A stretch of DNA of 64,000 nucleotides from Mycobacterium sp. ACS4054 (GTDB lineage: Bacteria > Actinomycetota > Actinomycetes > Mycobacteriales > Mycobacteriaceae). Every line of letters starts with the position of its first letter. Within the stretch, counting starts at the first letter, position 1. Location of the stretch: positions 1 through 64,000 of the forward strand of contig NZ_LZHV01000073.1 of the NCBI RefSeq assembly GCF_001667275.1. The letters are read 5' to 3'. The position numbers and the translations under genes were made by a program. The notes under the pieces were generated by a model. It searched no databases, was not told the origin of the DNA, and saw nothing but the letters and a program-made list of their open reading frames with translations. Below are positions 51,326 through 59,558 of this stretch, one piece after another.

Positions 51326-51787
51326 TCAACTCAGGTCGTCGACCAGAATGTCGTTGACGGCCCGCAAGTCCTCAATTGCCCGGTGTGCGAAGGCATCTGC
51401 CCGCTCCAGCTCCTCCGGGGTGCTGTTCGGACCCAGCGCCATGCACAGGTGCATCGCCGTGTGGAAGTCATTGATCTCGGACTGCAAGGCGGTGGTCAGG
51501 GCCGGGTCCGGCGTGGGCAGGTGGGCCTGCAGGCCGATCGTCTGTTCGTCGTGCACTGCCGAACACGCCGACTTCAGGGCGTTGACGTCGTTGGCTTCGA
51601 TTGCCTCGACCGCTGCCTGCATGAACTTGGTCGTATTCGCCAAGTGCACTTCGGCCTGCGAATACCACTCCGGAACGCCCGGGTAGACGGCGCTGGCCGT
51701 GCCGGGTGTCCCCACGGTCAGCAGGACCGCCGCCGCGAAAGCGGCAGCAACCGACCGCTTTCGAACGTGCCTCAACACACTCTCCAT
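51326..51787 (-). CDS. Secreted protein, 153 aa, function unknown
   Basis: A Sec signal peptide covers residues 1 to about 33 (VAAAFAAAVLLTVGTPGTAS with A-x-A before VYPGVPEW). The mature helical protein has two Cys that could form a disulfide (SACSAVHDEQ and MHLCMALGPN). Its regular helices (LANTTKFMQAAVEAIEANDV, ERADAFAHRAIEDLRAVNDI) suggest a four-helix bundle. I recognise no named family. It is downstream of the TPP enzyme on the same strand (76 bp). Confidence 0.75.
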   Translation of the reverse strand: MESVLRHVRKRSVAAAFAAAVLLTVGTPGTASAVYPGVPEWYSQAEVHLANTTKFMQAAVEAIEANDVNALKSACSAVHDEQTIGLQAHLPTPDPALTTALQSEINDFHTAMHLCMALGPNSTPEELERADAFAHRAIEDLRAVNDILVDDLS

Positions 51788-51814
51788 GCTCGCCGCCCGC
51801 CGACAGCTCCGCTA

Positions 51815-51828
51815 GGGCCTTCGGGCCC
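51815..51828. terminator. GGGCC-TTCG-GGCCC hairpin downstream of the TPP enzyme
   Basis: A 5-bp GC stem closed by a TTCG tetraloop lies 35 nt beyond the stop of the minus-strand TPP gene and 27 nt before the secreted-protein start. It lacks a T-run, so it may be an attenuator-like or weak terminator structure. Confidence 0.35.
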
Positions 51829-51863
51829 GTCCTGAGGTGGGGGCTTAAGACCCTCACCCTGAA

Positions 51864-53510
51864 CTACAGCGTCTCGTCGAGCTCGCCGAGCCGGTCGGTC
51901 AGCCGCAGGTTCTCCGAGTAGTCGACCGGGCAGGCGATCACCGAGACGCCGTCATCCGCCAAGGCGGCCCGCAGCGTCGGCAACAGCTCGTCGGCGTGAG
52001 AGATCCGATACCCCTTGGCGCCGAAGCTTTCCGCATACTTGACCACATCCGGGTTGCCGAACTTGACGTAGTAGTGCGCGCCGAGCTCGAGGTCCATCTT
52101 CCATTCGATCAGGCCGTATCCGCCGTCCTCCCAGATCAGCACGACCAGCGGTATCCGCTCGCGCACGGCGGTCTCGATCTCCTGCGAGTTCATCAGGAAC
52201 GCACCGTCACCGACGACGGCCAGCACCTTCGACTCCGGGCGCGCCAGCTTGACACCCAGCGCACCCGGCAGCGCAAACCCCATGGTGGACAGGCCATTTG
52301 ACACCAGGCAGGTGTTGCACTCGTACGTCGGATACAGCCGCGCCATCCACATCTTGGTGGCCCCGGTGTCGACGAGGACGACGTCGCTGCGGCCCAGCGC
52401 CTCGCGCGTGTCGGCCACCACCCGCGCCGGCGCCAACGGATAGCGCGAATCCTGTTGCCCGCGAGCGAATTCCTCGGCCAGCAGGCCGTGCCCGGGCACC
52501 TCGGGATCGGCCTCGTAGGCGTGGCCGTCCAACCCGTCGGTCAACGCATCCAACGAAGCGCCGATGTCGCCGATGATGCCGACGTCCACCGAGTAGTGCG
52601 CGTCGACCTCGGCCGGGAAACGATGGATGTGGATGATCTTCTTGTCCGCCTGCGGGTTGATCCGCACCGGGTCGAACTCCTGCAGCTCGTAGCCGACGGT
52701 GATGACCACGTCGGCGTTGTCGAAGCCGAAGTTGACGTAGTCGTGCCGCATGAACCCGAGCGTCCCGATGCTGTTGGGGTGGTCGTCGGGCATCACGCCC
52801 TTGCCGTGGAAGGTGTTGGCCACGGGGATGCCGAATTTCTCGGAGAACCGGACCAGGGCCGCGGTGGCGTTGCCGCGGGCGGCGCCGTGCCCGGCCAGCA
52901 CCACCGGCCGCTTGGCCTTACGCAGGATGTCGACCGCGCGCTCCACCTGACCGGGCGCGGGCGCATCGGCCCGAACGACGTTGCGCGGCAACGGCGTCAG
53001 GTCGTAGTCGGTCTCGTCTGCGTCGATGTGCTCGGGGACGGCGAGGTAGACCGCGGCCGGGCGTTCGGTCTCGGAGACCTTGAACGCCTTGCGGAACATC
53101 TCCGGGATGGCGCGCGCGGTGGGGACCCCGGCGGCCCACCGGGTGATGGGCGCGAACATCGACACCAGGTCGACGTACTGGTGGGACTCCTTGAACTCGC
53201 GGTCGTGGCCGACCTGCGCGGAGATCGCGACCAGCGGGGTGCTGTTGGTGGTGGCGTCGGCCACGCCGAGTTGCATGTTGATGGCGCCGGGCCCCAGCGT
53301 GCTCGACACCACCGCCGCCCGCCCGGTGACCCGCCCGTACATCTCGGCCATGAAGGCCGCGCCCTGCTCGTGCCGGGTGAGCACGTAGCGGATCGCGGAG
53401 TTGGCCAGCGCCTGCACGAAGCGGATGTTCTCCTCCCCCGGCAGGCCGAAGACCACGGAAACGCCCTCGTTTTCCAGGCACTTGACCATCAGCTCGGCGG
53501 CTTTACTCAT
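51864..53510 (-). CDS. ThDP-dependent enzyme, acetolactate-synthase-like; candidate 2-oxoglutarate decarboxylase
   Basis: A 548-residue three-domain ThDP enzyme. The N-terminal PYR domain has the catalytic Glu in LTRHEQGAAFMAEMYGRVTG near residue 47 and STLGPGAINMQLGVADAT. The middle domain shows VVLAGHGAARGNATAALVRF. The C-terminal PP domain carries the ThDP/Mg motif GDGAFLMNSQEIETAVRE, then WEDGGYGLIEWK. It is annotated family-wise as acetolactate synthase. The N-terminal sequence and the GDG/WEDGGYG region strongly recall cyanobacterial 2-oxoglutarate decarboxylase, whose gene is next to succinic semialdehyde dehydrogenase. Here gabD1 is the divergent neighbour, 79 bp away. A longer frame to 53675 overlaps gabD1 and is rejected. 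Confidence 0.85.
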   Translation of the reverse strand: MSKAAELMVKCLENEGVSVVFGLPGEENIRFVQALANSAIRYVLTRHEQGAAFMAEMYGRVTGRAAVVSSTLGPGAINMQLGVADATTNSTPLVAISAQVGHDREFKESHQYVDLVSMFAPITRWAAGVPTARAIPEMFRKAFKVSETERPAAVYLAVPEHIDADETDYDLTPLPRNVVRADAPAPGQVERAVDILRKAKRPVVLAGHGAARGNATAALVRFSEKFGIPVANTFHGKGVMPDDHPNSIGTLGFMRHDYVNFGFDNADVVITVGYELQEFDPVRINPQADKKIIHIHRFPAEVDAHYSVDVGIIGDIGASLDALTDGLDGHAYEADPEVPGHGLLAEEFARGQQDSRYPLAPARVVADTREALGRSDVVLVDTGATKMWMARLYPTYECNTCLVSNGLSTMGFALPGALGVKLARPESKVLAVVGDGAFLMNSQEIETAVRERIPLVVLIWEDGGYGLIEWKMDLELGAHYYVKFGNPDVVKYAESFGAKGYRISHADELLPTLRAALADDGVSVIACPVDYSENLRLTDRLGELDETL

Positions 53511-53589
53511 CCGGCACCTCCCTTGAGGGAACGATAGTGGCAGGCTGGGTGTTGGACCTCTTACCAACCCCAACGCGAAGGATGTCAGC

Positions 53590-54966
53590 GTGCCCATCGC
53601 CACCATCAACCCGGCTACCGGCGAGACAGTAAAAACCTTCACCCCGGCAACCGACGAGGAAGTCGACGCGGCCATCGCCCGCGCGTACGCCCGGTTCCAG
53701 GACTACCGCCATAACACCACCTTTGCCCAGCGGGCGGCGTGGGCAAACGCGACCGCCGACCTGTTGGAGAAGGAGGCCGACGACGTCGCCGCGATGATGA
53801 CCCTGGAGATGGGCAAGACGCTCAAGTCGGCCAAGGCCGAGGCGCTCAAGTGCGCCAAGGGTTTTCGCTACTACGCCGAGAATGCCGAGCAGCTGCTGGC
53901 CGACGAGCCCGCCGACGCCAAGGCGGTGGGCGCGAAGCGGGCCTACACCCGTTACCAGCCGCTCGGGGTGGTGCTGGCCATCATGCCGTGGAACTTCCCG
54001 CTGTGGCAGGCCGTCCGGTTCGCCGCGCCGGCGCTGATGGCCGGCAATGTCGGCATCCTCAAGCACGCGTCGAACGTGCCGCAGTCCGCGCTCTACCTGG
54101 CCGACGTCATCGCCCGCGGCGGCTTCCCGGACGGCTGCTTCCAGACGCTGCTGGTCTCGTCCAGCGCGGTCGAGCGCATTTTGCGCGACCCCCGGGTCGC
54201 GGCCGCCACCCTGACCGGCAGCGAGCCGGCCGGCCAGTCGGTCGCGGCGATCGCCGGCGACGAGATCAAGCCCACCGTGCTCGAGCTCGGCGGCAGCGAC
54301 CCGTTCATCGTGATGCCGTCGGCAAACCTGGACGAGGCCGCCAAGACCGCGGTCACCGCGCGCGTCCAGAACAACGGCCAGTCCTGCATCGCCGCCAAGC
54401 GGTTCATCATCCACACCGACATCTACGACGCGTTCGTCGACAAATTCACCGACAAGATGCAGGCGCTCAAGGTGGGTGACCCGACCGACCCGGACACCGA
54501 CGTGGGCCCGCTGGCCACCGAGTCCGGCCGCGACGACATCGTCAAGCAGGTCGACGAAGCGGCCGCGGCGGGCGCCACGATCCGCCTCGGCGGCAAGCCC
54601 ATCGACGGGCCAGGGTGGTTTTACCCGCCGACGGTGGTCACCGACATCACCAAGGACATGGCGCTCTACACCGAAGAGGTGTTCGGGCCCGTCGCGTCGA
54701 TGTACCGGGCCGAGAGCATCGACGAGGCCATCGAGATCGCCAACGCCACCACGTTCGGGCTGGGGTCCAACGCCTGGACCAACGACGAGGCCGAGCAGCA
54801 GCGCTTCATCGACGACATCGAGGCCGGCCAGGTCTTCATCAACGGCATGACGGTGTCCTACCCCGAGCTGGGCTTCGGCGGCGTCAAACGCTCCGGCTAC
54901 GGCCGCGAACTCGCGGGCCTGGGCATCCGCGCGTTCGTCAACGCAAAGACCGTCTGGGTCGGCTAG
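53590..54966 (+). CDS. gabD1: Succinate-semialdehyde dehydrogenase (NADP+) GabD1
   Basis: A 458-residue aldehyde dehydrogenase. It shows LGVVLAIMPWNFPLWQAVRF near residue 120, the catalytic Glu in PTVLELGGSDPFIVMPS near residue 235, and the catalytic Cys in NNGQSCIAAKRF near residue 266. A conserved Lys/Glu pair follows in FGPVASMYR. It oxidises succinic semialdehyde to succinate. The GTG start has AAGGA upstream and gives the Rv0234c (GabD1) length. Divergent transcription with the TPP enzyme suggests joint control. The TAG stop is followed at once by repeat copy 2. Confidence 0.93.
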   Translation: MPIATINPATGETVKTFTPATDEEVDAAIARAYARFQDYRHNTTFAQRAAWANATADLLEKEADDVAAMMTLEMGKTLKSAKAEALKCAKGFRYYAENAEQLLADEPADAKAVGAKRAYTRYQPLGVVLAIMPWNFPLWQAVRFAAPALMAGNVGILKHASNVPQSALYLADVIARGGFPDGCFQTLLVSSSAVERILRDPRVAAATLTGSEPAGQSVAAIAGDEIKPTVLELGGSDPFIVMPSANLDEAAKTAVTARVQNNGQSCIAAKRFIIHTDIYDAFVDKFTDKMQALKVGDPTDPDTDVGPLATESGRDDIVKQVDEAAAAGATIRLGGKPIDGPGWFYPPTVVTDITKDMALYTEEVFGPVASMYRAESIDEAIEIANATTFGLGSNAWTNDEAEQQRFIDDIEAGQVFINGMTVSYPELGFGGVKRSGYGRELAGLGIRAFVNAKTVWVG

Positions 54967-55011
54967 TGGCGATCGCAAGCGCGGCGTAGCCGGGCGCGGC
55001 GGGTCGCCACC
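54967..55011. repeat. Dispersed ~45-bp hairpin element, copy 2
   Basis: It begins directly after the TAG of gabD1. TGGCGA pairs with TCGCCA, and the inner CGGC-GTA-GCCG keeps its stem while its loop base differs from copy 1. See copy 1 at 43993-44037. The remaining 51 bp to the R2lox stop are GC-rich and hold nothing else recognisable. Confidence 0.75.
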
Positions 55012-55062
55012 ATCGGCGACGTCGACGCCGGCGACGCCGCCGGCGGCAGCAAGGTCGAGTAG

Positions 55063-56004
55063 CTAGGCCGACGCGGCGGCCAAAGCCTTCTCGTCCTCGT
55101 CGGCGAAGGTGTCCTCCAGCTGTAGCGGCGAGTAGTCGAGGTCGATCTCTTCCAGCGGCCGCCCGCGGGCGCTGGAGATGGTGCCGAAGCGGCGCATGCC
55201 CTTGTCGGCCGCGTACTGCATGAACTCGTCCACCGACAGGCCGAAGGGCATCGGGTCGTACAGCGAGAAGCCCTCCTCGATGAGGCGCAGCCCCAGCGGC
55301 ATGAGCTCGTTCATCCGGGTTTCGAAGACGCCCCAGTTGGCGTCGTCGGCCGCGACGTGGCGGCGGCAGGTGAAGGTGCCCCATGCCATATGGCGCCGCT
55401 CGTCGTCGCCGATGCGCCGGACCAGCTCCTGCATGCCGGGCAGGATGCCGCGCTCCACGCAGATCTTGTGCCAGCCGAAGTAGCCCGTGAGGGCGAGCAT
55501 GCCCTCGACCATGTGGTTGTAGGTGACCGACGCGCGAACCTGGGCAGCCGGTGACGGGTCGACCGAAAGCGCGTTGAGGCAGTCGGGGAGTTCCTCGTAG
55601 AAGATCGTCCGGTAGGTGGGGATGTCGTCGAGGTACTCGTGCAGGTCGTCGGTGACGCCGACGGCGTCGAGCCACATCCGGAACACCTGGACGTGCTTGG
55701 CCTCCTCGAACGCGAACTGCGTCAGGTACATCTCGTCGCCCAGCCGGCCCTCGACCCGCATCGCGGACATGAACGGCTGGATGTCCTCGGTCACCGCTTC
55801 CTCGCCGGCGATGAACTCGGCGCAGAGCCGGATGGCGTAGTGGCGCTCGTCGTCGGTCAGCTGCTCCCAGTCGGCGCGGTCACGGGAGAAGTCGATGTCG
55901 GCCGGGTTCCAGAACTTGGCGTTGCCGCCGGCGAACAGCCGCAGCGGCAGGCTGTCCCAGTTCAGGCCCCCGCGAACCATCGAGTTCGTGTGTGTGCGTG
56001 TCAT
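55063..56004 (-). CDS. R2-like ligand-binding oxidase (R2lox)
   Basis: A 313-residue ferritin-fold protein once annotated nrdB. All R2lox hallmarks fall at the H37Rv Rv0233 numbering: metal ligands Glu68, Glu101, His104, Glu167, Glu202 and His205, and the Val71-Tyr162 pair that forms the ether cross-link. It binds a Mn/Fe centre and a long-chain fatty-acid ligand; the physiological substrate is unknown. The ATG overlaps the TetR stop by 4 nt (ATGA), so it is the distal gene of a TetR-R2lox operon. It is not a ribonucleotide reductase subunit, despite older labels. Confidence 0.93.
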   Translation of the reverse strand: MTRTHTNSMVRGGLNWDSLPLRLFAGGNAKFWNPADIDFSRDRADWEQLTDDERHYAIRLCAEFIAGEEAVTEDIQPFMSAMRVEGRLGDEMYLTQFAFEEAKHVQVFRMWLDAVGVTDDLHEYLDDIPTYRTIFYEELPDCLNALSVDPSPAAQVRASVTYNHMVEGMLALTGYFGWHKICVERGILPGMQELVRRIGDDERRHMAWGTFTCRRHVAADDANWGVFETRMNELMPLGLRLIEEGFSLYDPMPFGLSVDEFMQYAADKGMRRFGTISSARGRPLEEIDLDYSPLQLEDTFADEDEKALAAASA

Positions 56005-56693
56005 GAGATCTCCTCGGATTGTTGTGGGGCGAAGTGGACGGGCGGGCGCGGTGCCGCCGAGAAGGCGGCCGCCAGCACCCCGACGAGCCGGCGCACGGCC
56101 AGCGCCGGTTGCTCCGGTGTGGGTTCGTCGAGCCCGAGAATCGGATCCAACCCGCGCATGTATGGCGCGAGCGCCAGGTGCGGAAAGACCAAGAGCAGCA
56201 ACGACAACAGCGCGTCGGTGTCCGAATCGGCGCGCAGGTCGCCGCGCACCTGCGCGTCGCGCACCAGCGGCCGCATCACCTCCAGGTAGTGGCGGTGGAT
56301 GACGTTTTGCACGCTGACGCGCGCCTCGGTATCGACCTCCAGGGTCGCCGCGGCGTGCAGCGCCCGCTCATGCGGGTGGTCGGCGAAGTAGGCCACCCAT
56401 GCGTCGAGCCAGTCGGTGAGGAAGTCGAAGAACGGCCGGCTCGGATCCAGCTCGCGGATCCGGTCCTCCATGTAGGCCCGGACTCGCTGGCTGGCGATGT
56501 CGGCGATGAACGCGTACAGGTCGCGCTTGTCCGCGAAGTATTGGAAGAGGCTGCCTTTGGCGACGCCGGCCCTCCGCGCGATGACGTTGAGGCTGCCGCG
56601 GGAGAACCCGTGCGCCCCGAATTCGTTTTCCGCGGCTTCGATGATCGCCGCGCGACGAGCGGGGTCGACCCGCGCCCAAGTCACCGTTGGCAA
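56001..56693 (-). CDS. TetR family regulator (Rv0232-like)
   Basis: A 230-residue regulator. The helix-turn-helix covers about residues 12-58 (ENEFGAHGFSRGSLNVIARR, then VAKGSLFQYFADKRDLYAF), followed by a C-terminal domain including RPFFDFLTDWLDAWVAYFAD. It is translationally coupled to R2lox. A 7-1-7 palindrome 19 bp upstream of its start is a probable autoregulatory operator. fadE4 lies upstream on the same strand, 88 bp away. Confidence 0.92.
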   Translation of the reverse strand: MPTVTWARVDPARRAAIIEAAENEFGAHGFSRGSLNVIARRAGVAKGSLFQYFADKRDLYAFIADIASQRVRAYMEDRIRELDPSRPFFDFLTDWLDAWVAYFADHPHERALHAAATLEVDTEARVSVQNVIHRHYLEVMRPLVRDAQVRGDLRADSDTDALLSLLLLVFPHLALAPYMRGLDPILGLDEPTPEQPALAVRRLVGVLAAAFSAAPRPPVHFAPQQSEEIS

Positions 56694-56711
56694 TGCGGCC
56701 CCCTAACCTCG

Positions 56712-56726
56712 ATGACCACTGGTCAT
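56712..56726. promoter_or_regulatory. Palindromic operator ATGACCA-C-TGGTCAT before the TetR-R2lox operon
   Basis: A perfect 7-1-7 inverted repeat centred about 26 bp before the TetR start, in the fadE4-TetR gap. Size, symmetry and place fit TetR autoregulation. The TetR encoded at 56001-56693 is the first candidate to bind it. Confidence 0.65.
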
Positions 56727-56781
56727 ATTACGGTGAGCTGCGTCACAGTCAAGAGGTTTCCGGTGGGCGGCTTGCGCCCGG

Positions 56782-58479
56782 CTACGGCCGCATCTCGTAC
56801 GCGCCGTTGAGCGGAAGGATGTACTCCTTCCAGATCTGGGCGTAGCGCGCGGGGTCGTGGGCGGGGCGGCGGATCATCCGCGTCGCGAAGCGGGCCTGGT
56901 CGTCCGTCGTCGTGGGCTTGTCGCTCAACTCCACGGCGTAGCCGTTGAAGTCGCGCACCAGCACGGCGAAGATCGCGTCGATCAACGCCTCGTCGACGTC
57001 CGACAGCGCGGCCTCCTCGAGGATGAGTTGCGCGTAAGGCACCGTCGCGAACAACTGGCCGACCGCGAACGCGAAGTCGACGTCCTTCTGCTGGGCGGCG
57101 TCGGGGGTGGCGCTGGCCAGCATGTCGGCGAGCACGTCGATCTGCTGGCGCAGCAGCGCGACATTGGGTAGCTGGGCGAAGGCGTCGAACGGCGCGCGCC
57201 AGTCGTGGAAGCGCACCTTGCCCAGCCCGCCGGTCGGCCCCTGCGCGAACAGGAACGCGTCATCGGCCGCGTCGTCGCGACGACCGATCAACGGCAGGTC
57301 GCCGCTCGGGGCGAACAGGAAGTTGGGCATGAACTTCGCCAGCAGCCCGATGTTGATGTGCACGGTGCCCTCAAGCCTTGGCAGCAAACCGATTTCGCGG
57401 GTGACGGCCTCGAAGAAGGTGTCCTTCTCCACGCCCTTGGCGGCGATGACGTCCCACAGCGCGATGATCACCCGCTCGCCCTCGCTGGTGACCTTCGCCT
57501 TGGTCAGCGGGCTGTACAGCAGGTAGCGGCGGTCGTCCGCCGACGCGCTGCGCATGTAGTCACAGGCCCGGGTGCACACCAACCGCATCGCGACCAGCCG
57601 CAGGTAGGCGTCGGTGAGCAGCCGCCGCACGTGGCTGAAGTCGGTGACGACGGTGCCGTACAGCACCCGGTTGGAGGCGTGGGTGACCGCCTCGTACATG
57701 GCGTGGGTGCACATGCCGACGGCGCCCCAGCCCAGGTTGTACTTGCAGACGTTGACGGTGTTCAGCGCTGCGTGGAACGCCTCGGGACCGCGGTGCAGGA
57801 TGTCGGCCTCGGTGACCGGGTAGTCGCGCAGCGCGTAGTTGGCCACGAAGTTCTGGGAGTTCACCACGTTCTTGATCAGCTCGTACCGGTCGTGCTGCGA
57901 GTCGGCGGCGAAGAAGACGTATTCGTCAGAACCCGCGATCTTGCCGAATGTGGAGACCATCCGCGCGACGTTGGCGTTGCCGATGTAGTACTTCTCGCCG
58001 CTCGCCGTCCAGCCGTGTTCGGACGGGGTCAGGATCATGTCGGTCTGGTAGACGTCGGCGCCGTGGGTCTGCTCCGACAGCCCGAACGCGAAAACCTCGC
58101 CGGCCTCCAGCTCCGCGGCGGCCTTGCGCTTCGCCTCCTCGTTGGGGCTCATCCAGATGGGCCCCAGGCCCAGCGCGGTGACCTGGAAGGGGTACCAGTA
58201 GCTCAGCCCGTAGAAGCCCACGATCTCGGCGAACTCGCTGATCCGGTAGGTGTCCCAGCGGCAATCGTCCGCGCCGTACTCGGACGGCGTCAGCAGGGAC
58301 GCGAAGATGCGCTCGCGTCCGATGTGGTCCAGAAATTCCGAGTACCAGACCCGGTTGTGGTCGTCCGACTTCAGCCGCGCCTTGCCGCGCGACTCGAAGA
58401 AGTCCACCGTCGCGGCCATGATCTCCCCCGAACGGCGATCCGGGTAGCGGCGTTGCAAATGGTTGGGATTGAGCAACAT
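56782..58479 (-). CDS. fadE4: Acyl-CoA dehydrogenase FadE4
   Basis: A 565-residue acyl-CoA dehydrogenase. It shows FAFGLSEQTHGADVYQTDMI near residue 130 (flavin/substrate loop), SGEKYYIGNANVARMVSTFG, a helical domain with YNLGWGAVGMCTHAMYEAVT, and a C-terminal domain lacking the canonical terminal GGTSE block of short ACADs. It would desaturate an acyl-CoA; the chain preference is unknown. The ATG at 58479 (MLLNPNHLQRRYPDR) gives nearly the Rv0231 length; 25 upstream codons are Arg-rich and probably untranslated. It is divergent from php. Confidence 0.9.
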   Translation of the reverse strand: MLLNPNHLQRRYPDRRSGEIMAATVDFFESRGKARLKSDDHNRVWYSEFLDHIGRERIFASLLTPSEYGADDCRWDTYRISEFAEIVGFYGLSYWYPFQVTALGLGPIWMSPNEEAKRKAAAELEAGEVFAFGLSEQTHGADVYQTDMILTPSEHGWTASGEKYYIGNANVARMVSTFGKIAGSDEYVFFAADSQHDRYELIKNVVNSQNFVANYALRDYPVTEADILHRGPEAFHAALNTVNVCKYNLGWGAVGMCTHAMYEAVTHASNRVLYGTVVTDFSHVRRLLTDAYLRLVAMRLVCTRACDYMRSASADDRRYLLYSPLTKAKVTSEGERVIIALWDVIAAKGVEKDTFFEAVTREIGLLPRLEGTVHINIGLLAKFMPNFLFAPSGDLPLIGRRDDAADDAFLFAQGPTGGLGKVRFHDWRAPFDAFAQLPNVALLRQQIDVLADMLASATPDAAQQKDVDFAFAVGQLFATVPYAQLILEEAALSDVDEALIDAIFAVLVRDFNGYAVELSDKPTTTDDQARFATRMIRRPAHDPARYAQIWKEYILPLNGAYEMRP

Positions 58480-58577
58480 GGCGTGGACGGTACTGCACCG
58501 GCGCCGCCGCCGGAACGCACCGGACAAAACTGTCCGGCCCTGTTGTGCGACCACCGAGTCGACCTAGCATCAGTCAC

Positions 58578-59558
58578 GTGTCAGAACTCAATACCGCCCG
58601 CGGCCCCATCGATACCGCCGACCTCGGCGTGACGCTCATGCACGAGCACGTGTTCATCATGACCACCGAGATCGCCCAGAACTATCCCGAAGCCTGGGGC
58701 GACGAGGAACGCCGGGTGGCCGACGCCATCGACCGGCTCAACGAACTCAAGTCCCGCGGGGTCGACACCATCGTCGACCTGACCGTGATCGGACTGGGCC
58801 GCTACATTCCGCGCATCGCGCGCGTCGCGGCGGCCACCGAGCTGAATATCGTTGTGGCGACCGGTCTTTACACGTACAACGATGTGCCGTTCTGTTTCCA
58901 CTATCTGGGCCCCGGCGCGCCGCTCGACGGCCCCGAGATCATGACCGACCTGTTCGTCCGCGACATCGAGCAGGGCATCGCCGACACCGGCGTCAAGGCC
59001 GGGGTCCTCAAATGCGCCACCGACGAGCCCGGCGTCACGCCCGGCGTCGAGCGGGTGCTGCGCGCCGTCGCGCAGGCGCACAAGCGCACCGGGGTGCCGA
59101 TCTCCACCCACACCCACGCGGGGCTGCGGCGCGGGCTCGAGCAGCAACGCATCTTCGAGGAGGAGGGCGTCGACCTGAGCCGCGTGGTCATCGGCCATTC
59201 CGGCGACACCACCGATCTCGGCTACCTCGAGGAACTCATCGCCGCCGGCTCCTACATCGGGATGGACCGATTCGGCATCGACGTGTACCTGCCGTTCGAG
59301 GACCGGGTCAACACCGTGGCGCAGATGTGCGAGCGTGGGCATGCCGACAAGATGGTGCTGTCCCACGACGCGAACTGCTACTTCGACGCGATACCCGAGG
59401 ACCTGCTGGCGGTGGCCGCACCGAACTGGCATTACCTGCACATCCACAACGACGTCATCCCCGCGCTCAAGGAGCGCGGCGTCACCGACGAGCAGCTGAA
59501 GACCATGCTCGTCGACAACCCCCGCCGCATCTTCGAGCGGCAGGGCGCATATGAGTGA
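58578..59558 (+). CDS. php: Phosphotriesterase-like lactonase (PHP/PLL)
   Basis: A 326-residue amidohydrolase-fold enzyme. The two-metal site is visible: HEHVF near residue 23, the carbamylated Lys in KAGVLKCATDEPG near residue 139, His in STHTHAG near residue 172 and in VVIGHSGDTTD near residue 200, and the catalytic Asp in LSHDANCYFD near residue 258. The H37Rv homologue Rv0230c, with the same length, hydrolyses N-acyl-homoserine and other lactones with weak phosphotriesterase activity. The GTG start was chosen for this length. It overlaps the ligase gene by 8 bp. Confidence 0.93.
   Translation: MSELNTARGPIDTADLGVTLMHEHVFIMTTEIAQNYPEAWGDEERRVADAIDRLNELKSRGVDTIVDLTVIGLGRYIPRIARVAAATELNIVVATGLYTYNDVPFCFHYLGPGAPLDGPEIMTDLFVRDIEQGIADTGVKAGVLKCATDEPGVTPGVERVLRAVAQAHKRTGVPISTHTHAGLRRGLEQQRIFEEEGVDLSRVVIGHSGDTTDLGYLEELIAAGSYIGMDRFGIDVYLPFEDRVNTVAQMCERGHADKMVLSHDANCYFDAIPEDLLAVAAPNWHYLHIHNDVIPALKERGVTDEQLKTMLVDNPRRIFERQGAYE

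Noticed and set aside
53511..53675. N-terminal extension of the ThDP enzyme
   Set aside because: It would overlap the gabD1 start and adds no family-like sequence; the ATG at 53510 begins exactly where relatives begin.
55063..56004. Ribonucleotide reductase beta subunit (NrdB)
   Set aside because: The Val71/Tyr162 pair and ligand set are those of R2lox, and no nrdA/nrdE partner is nearby.
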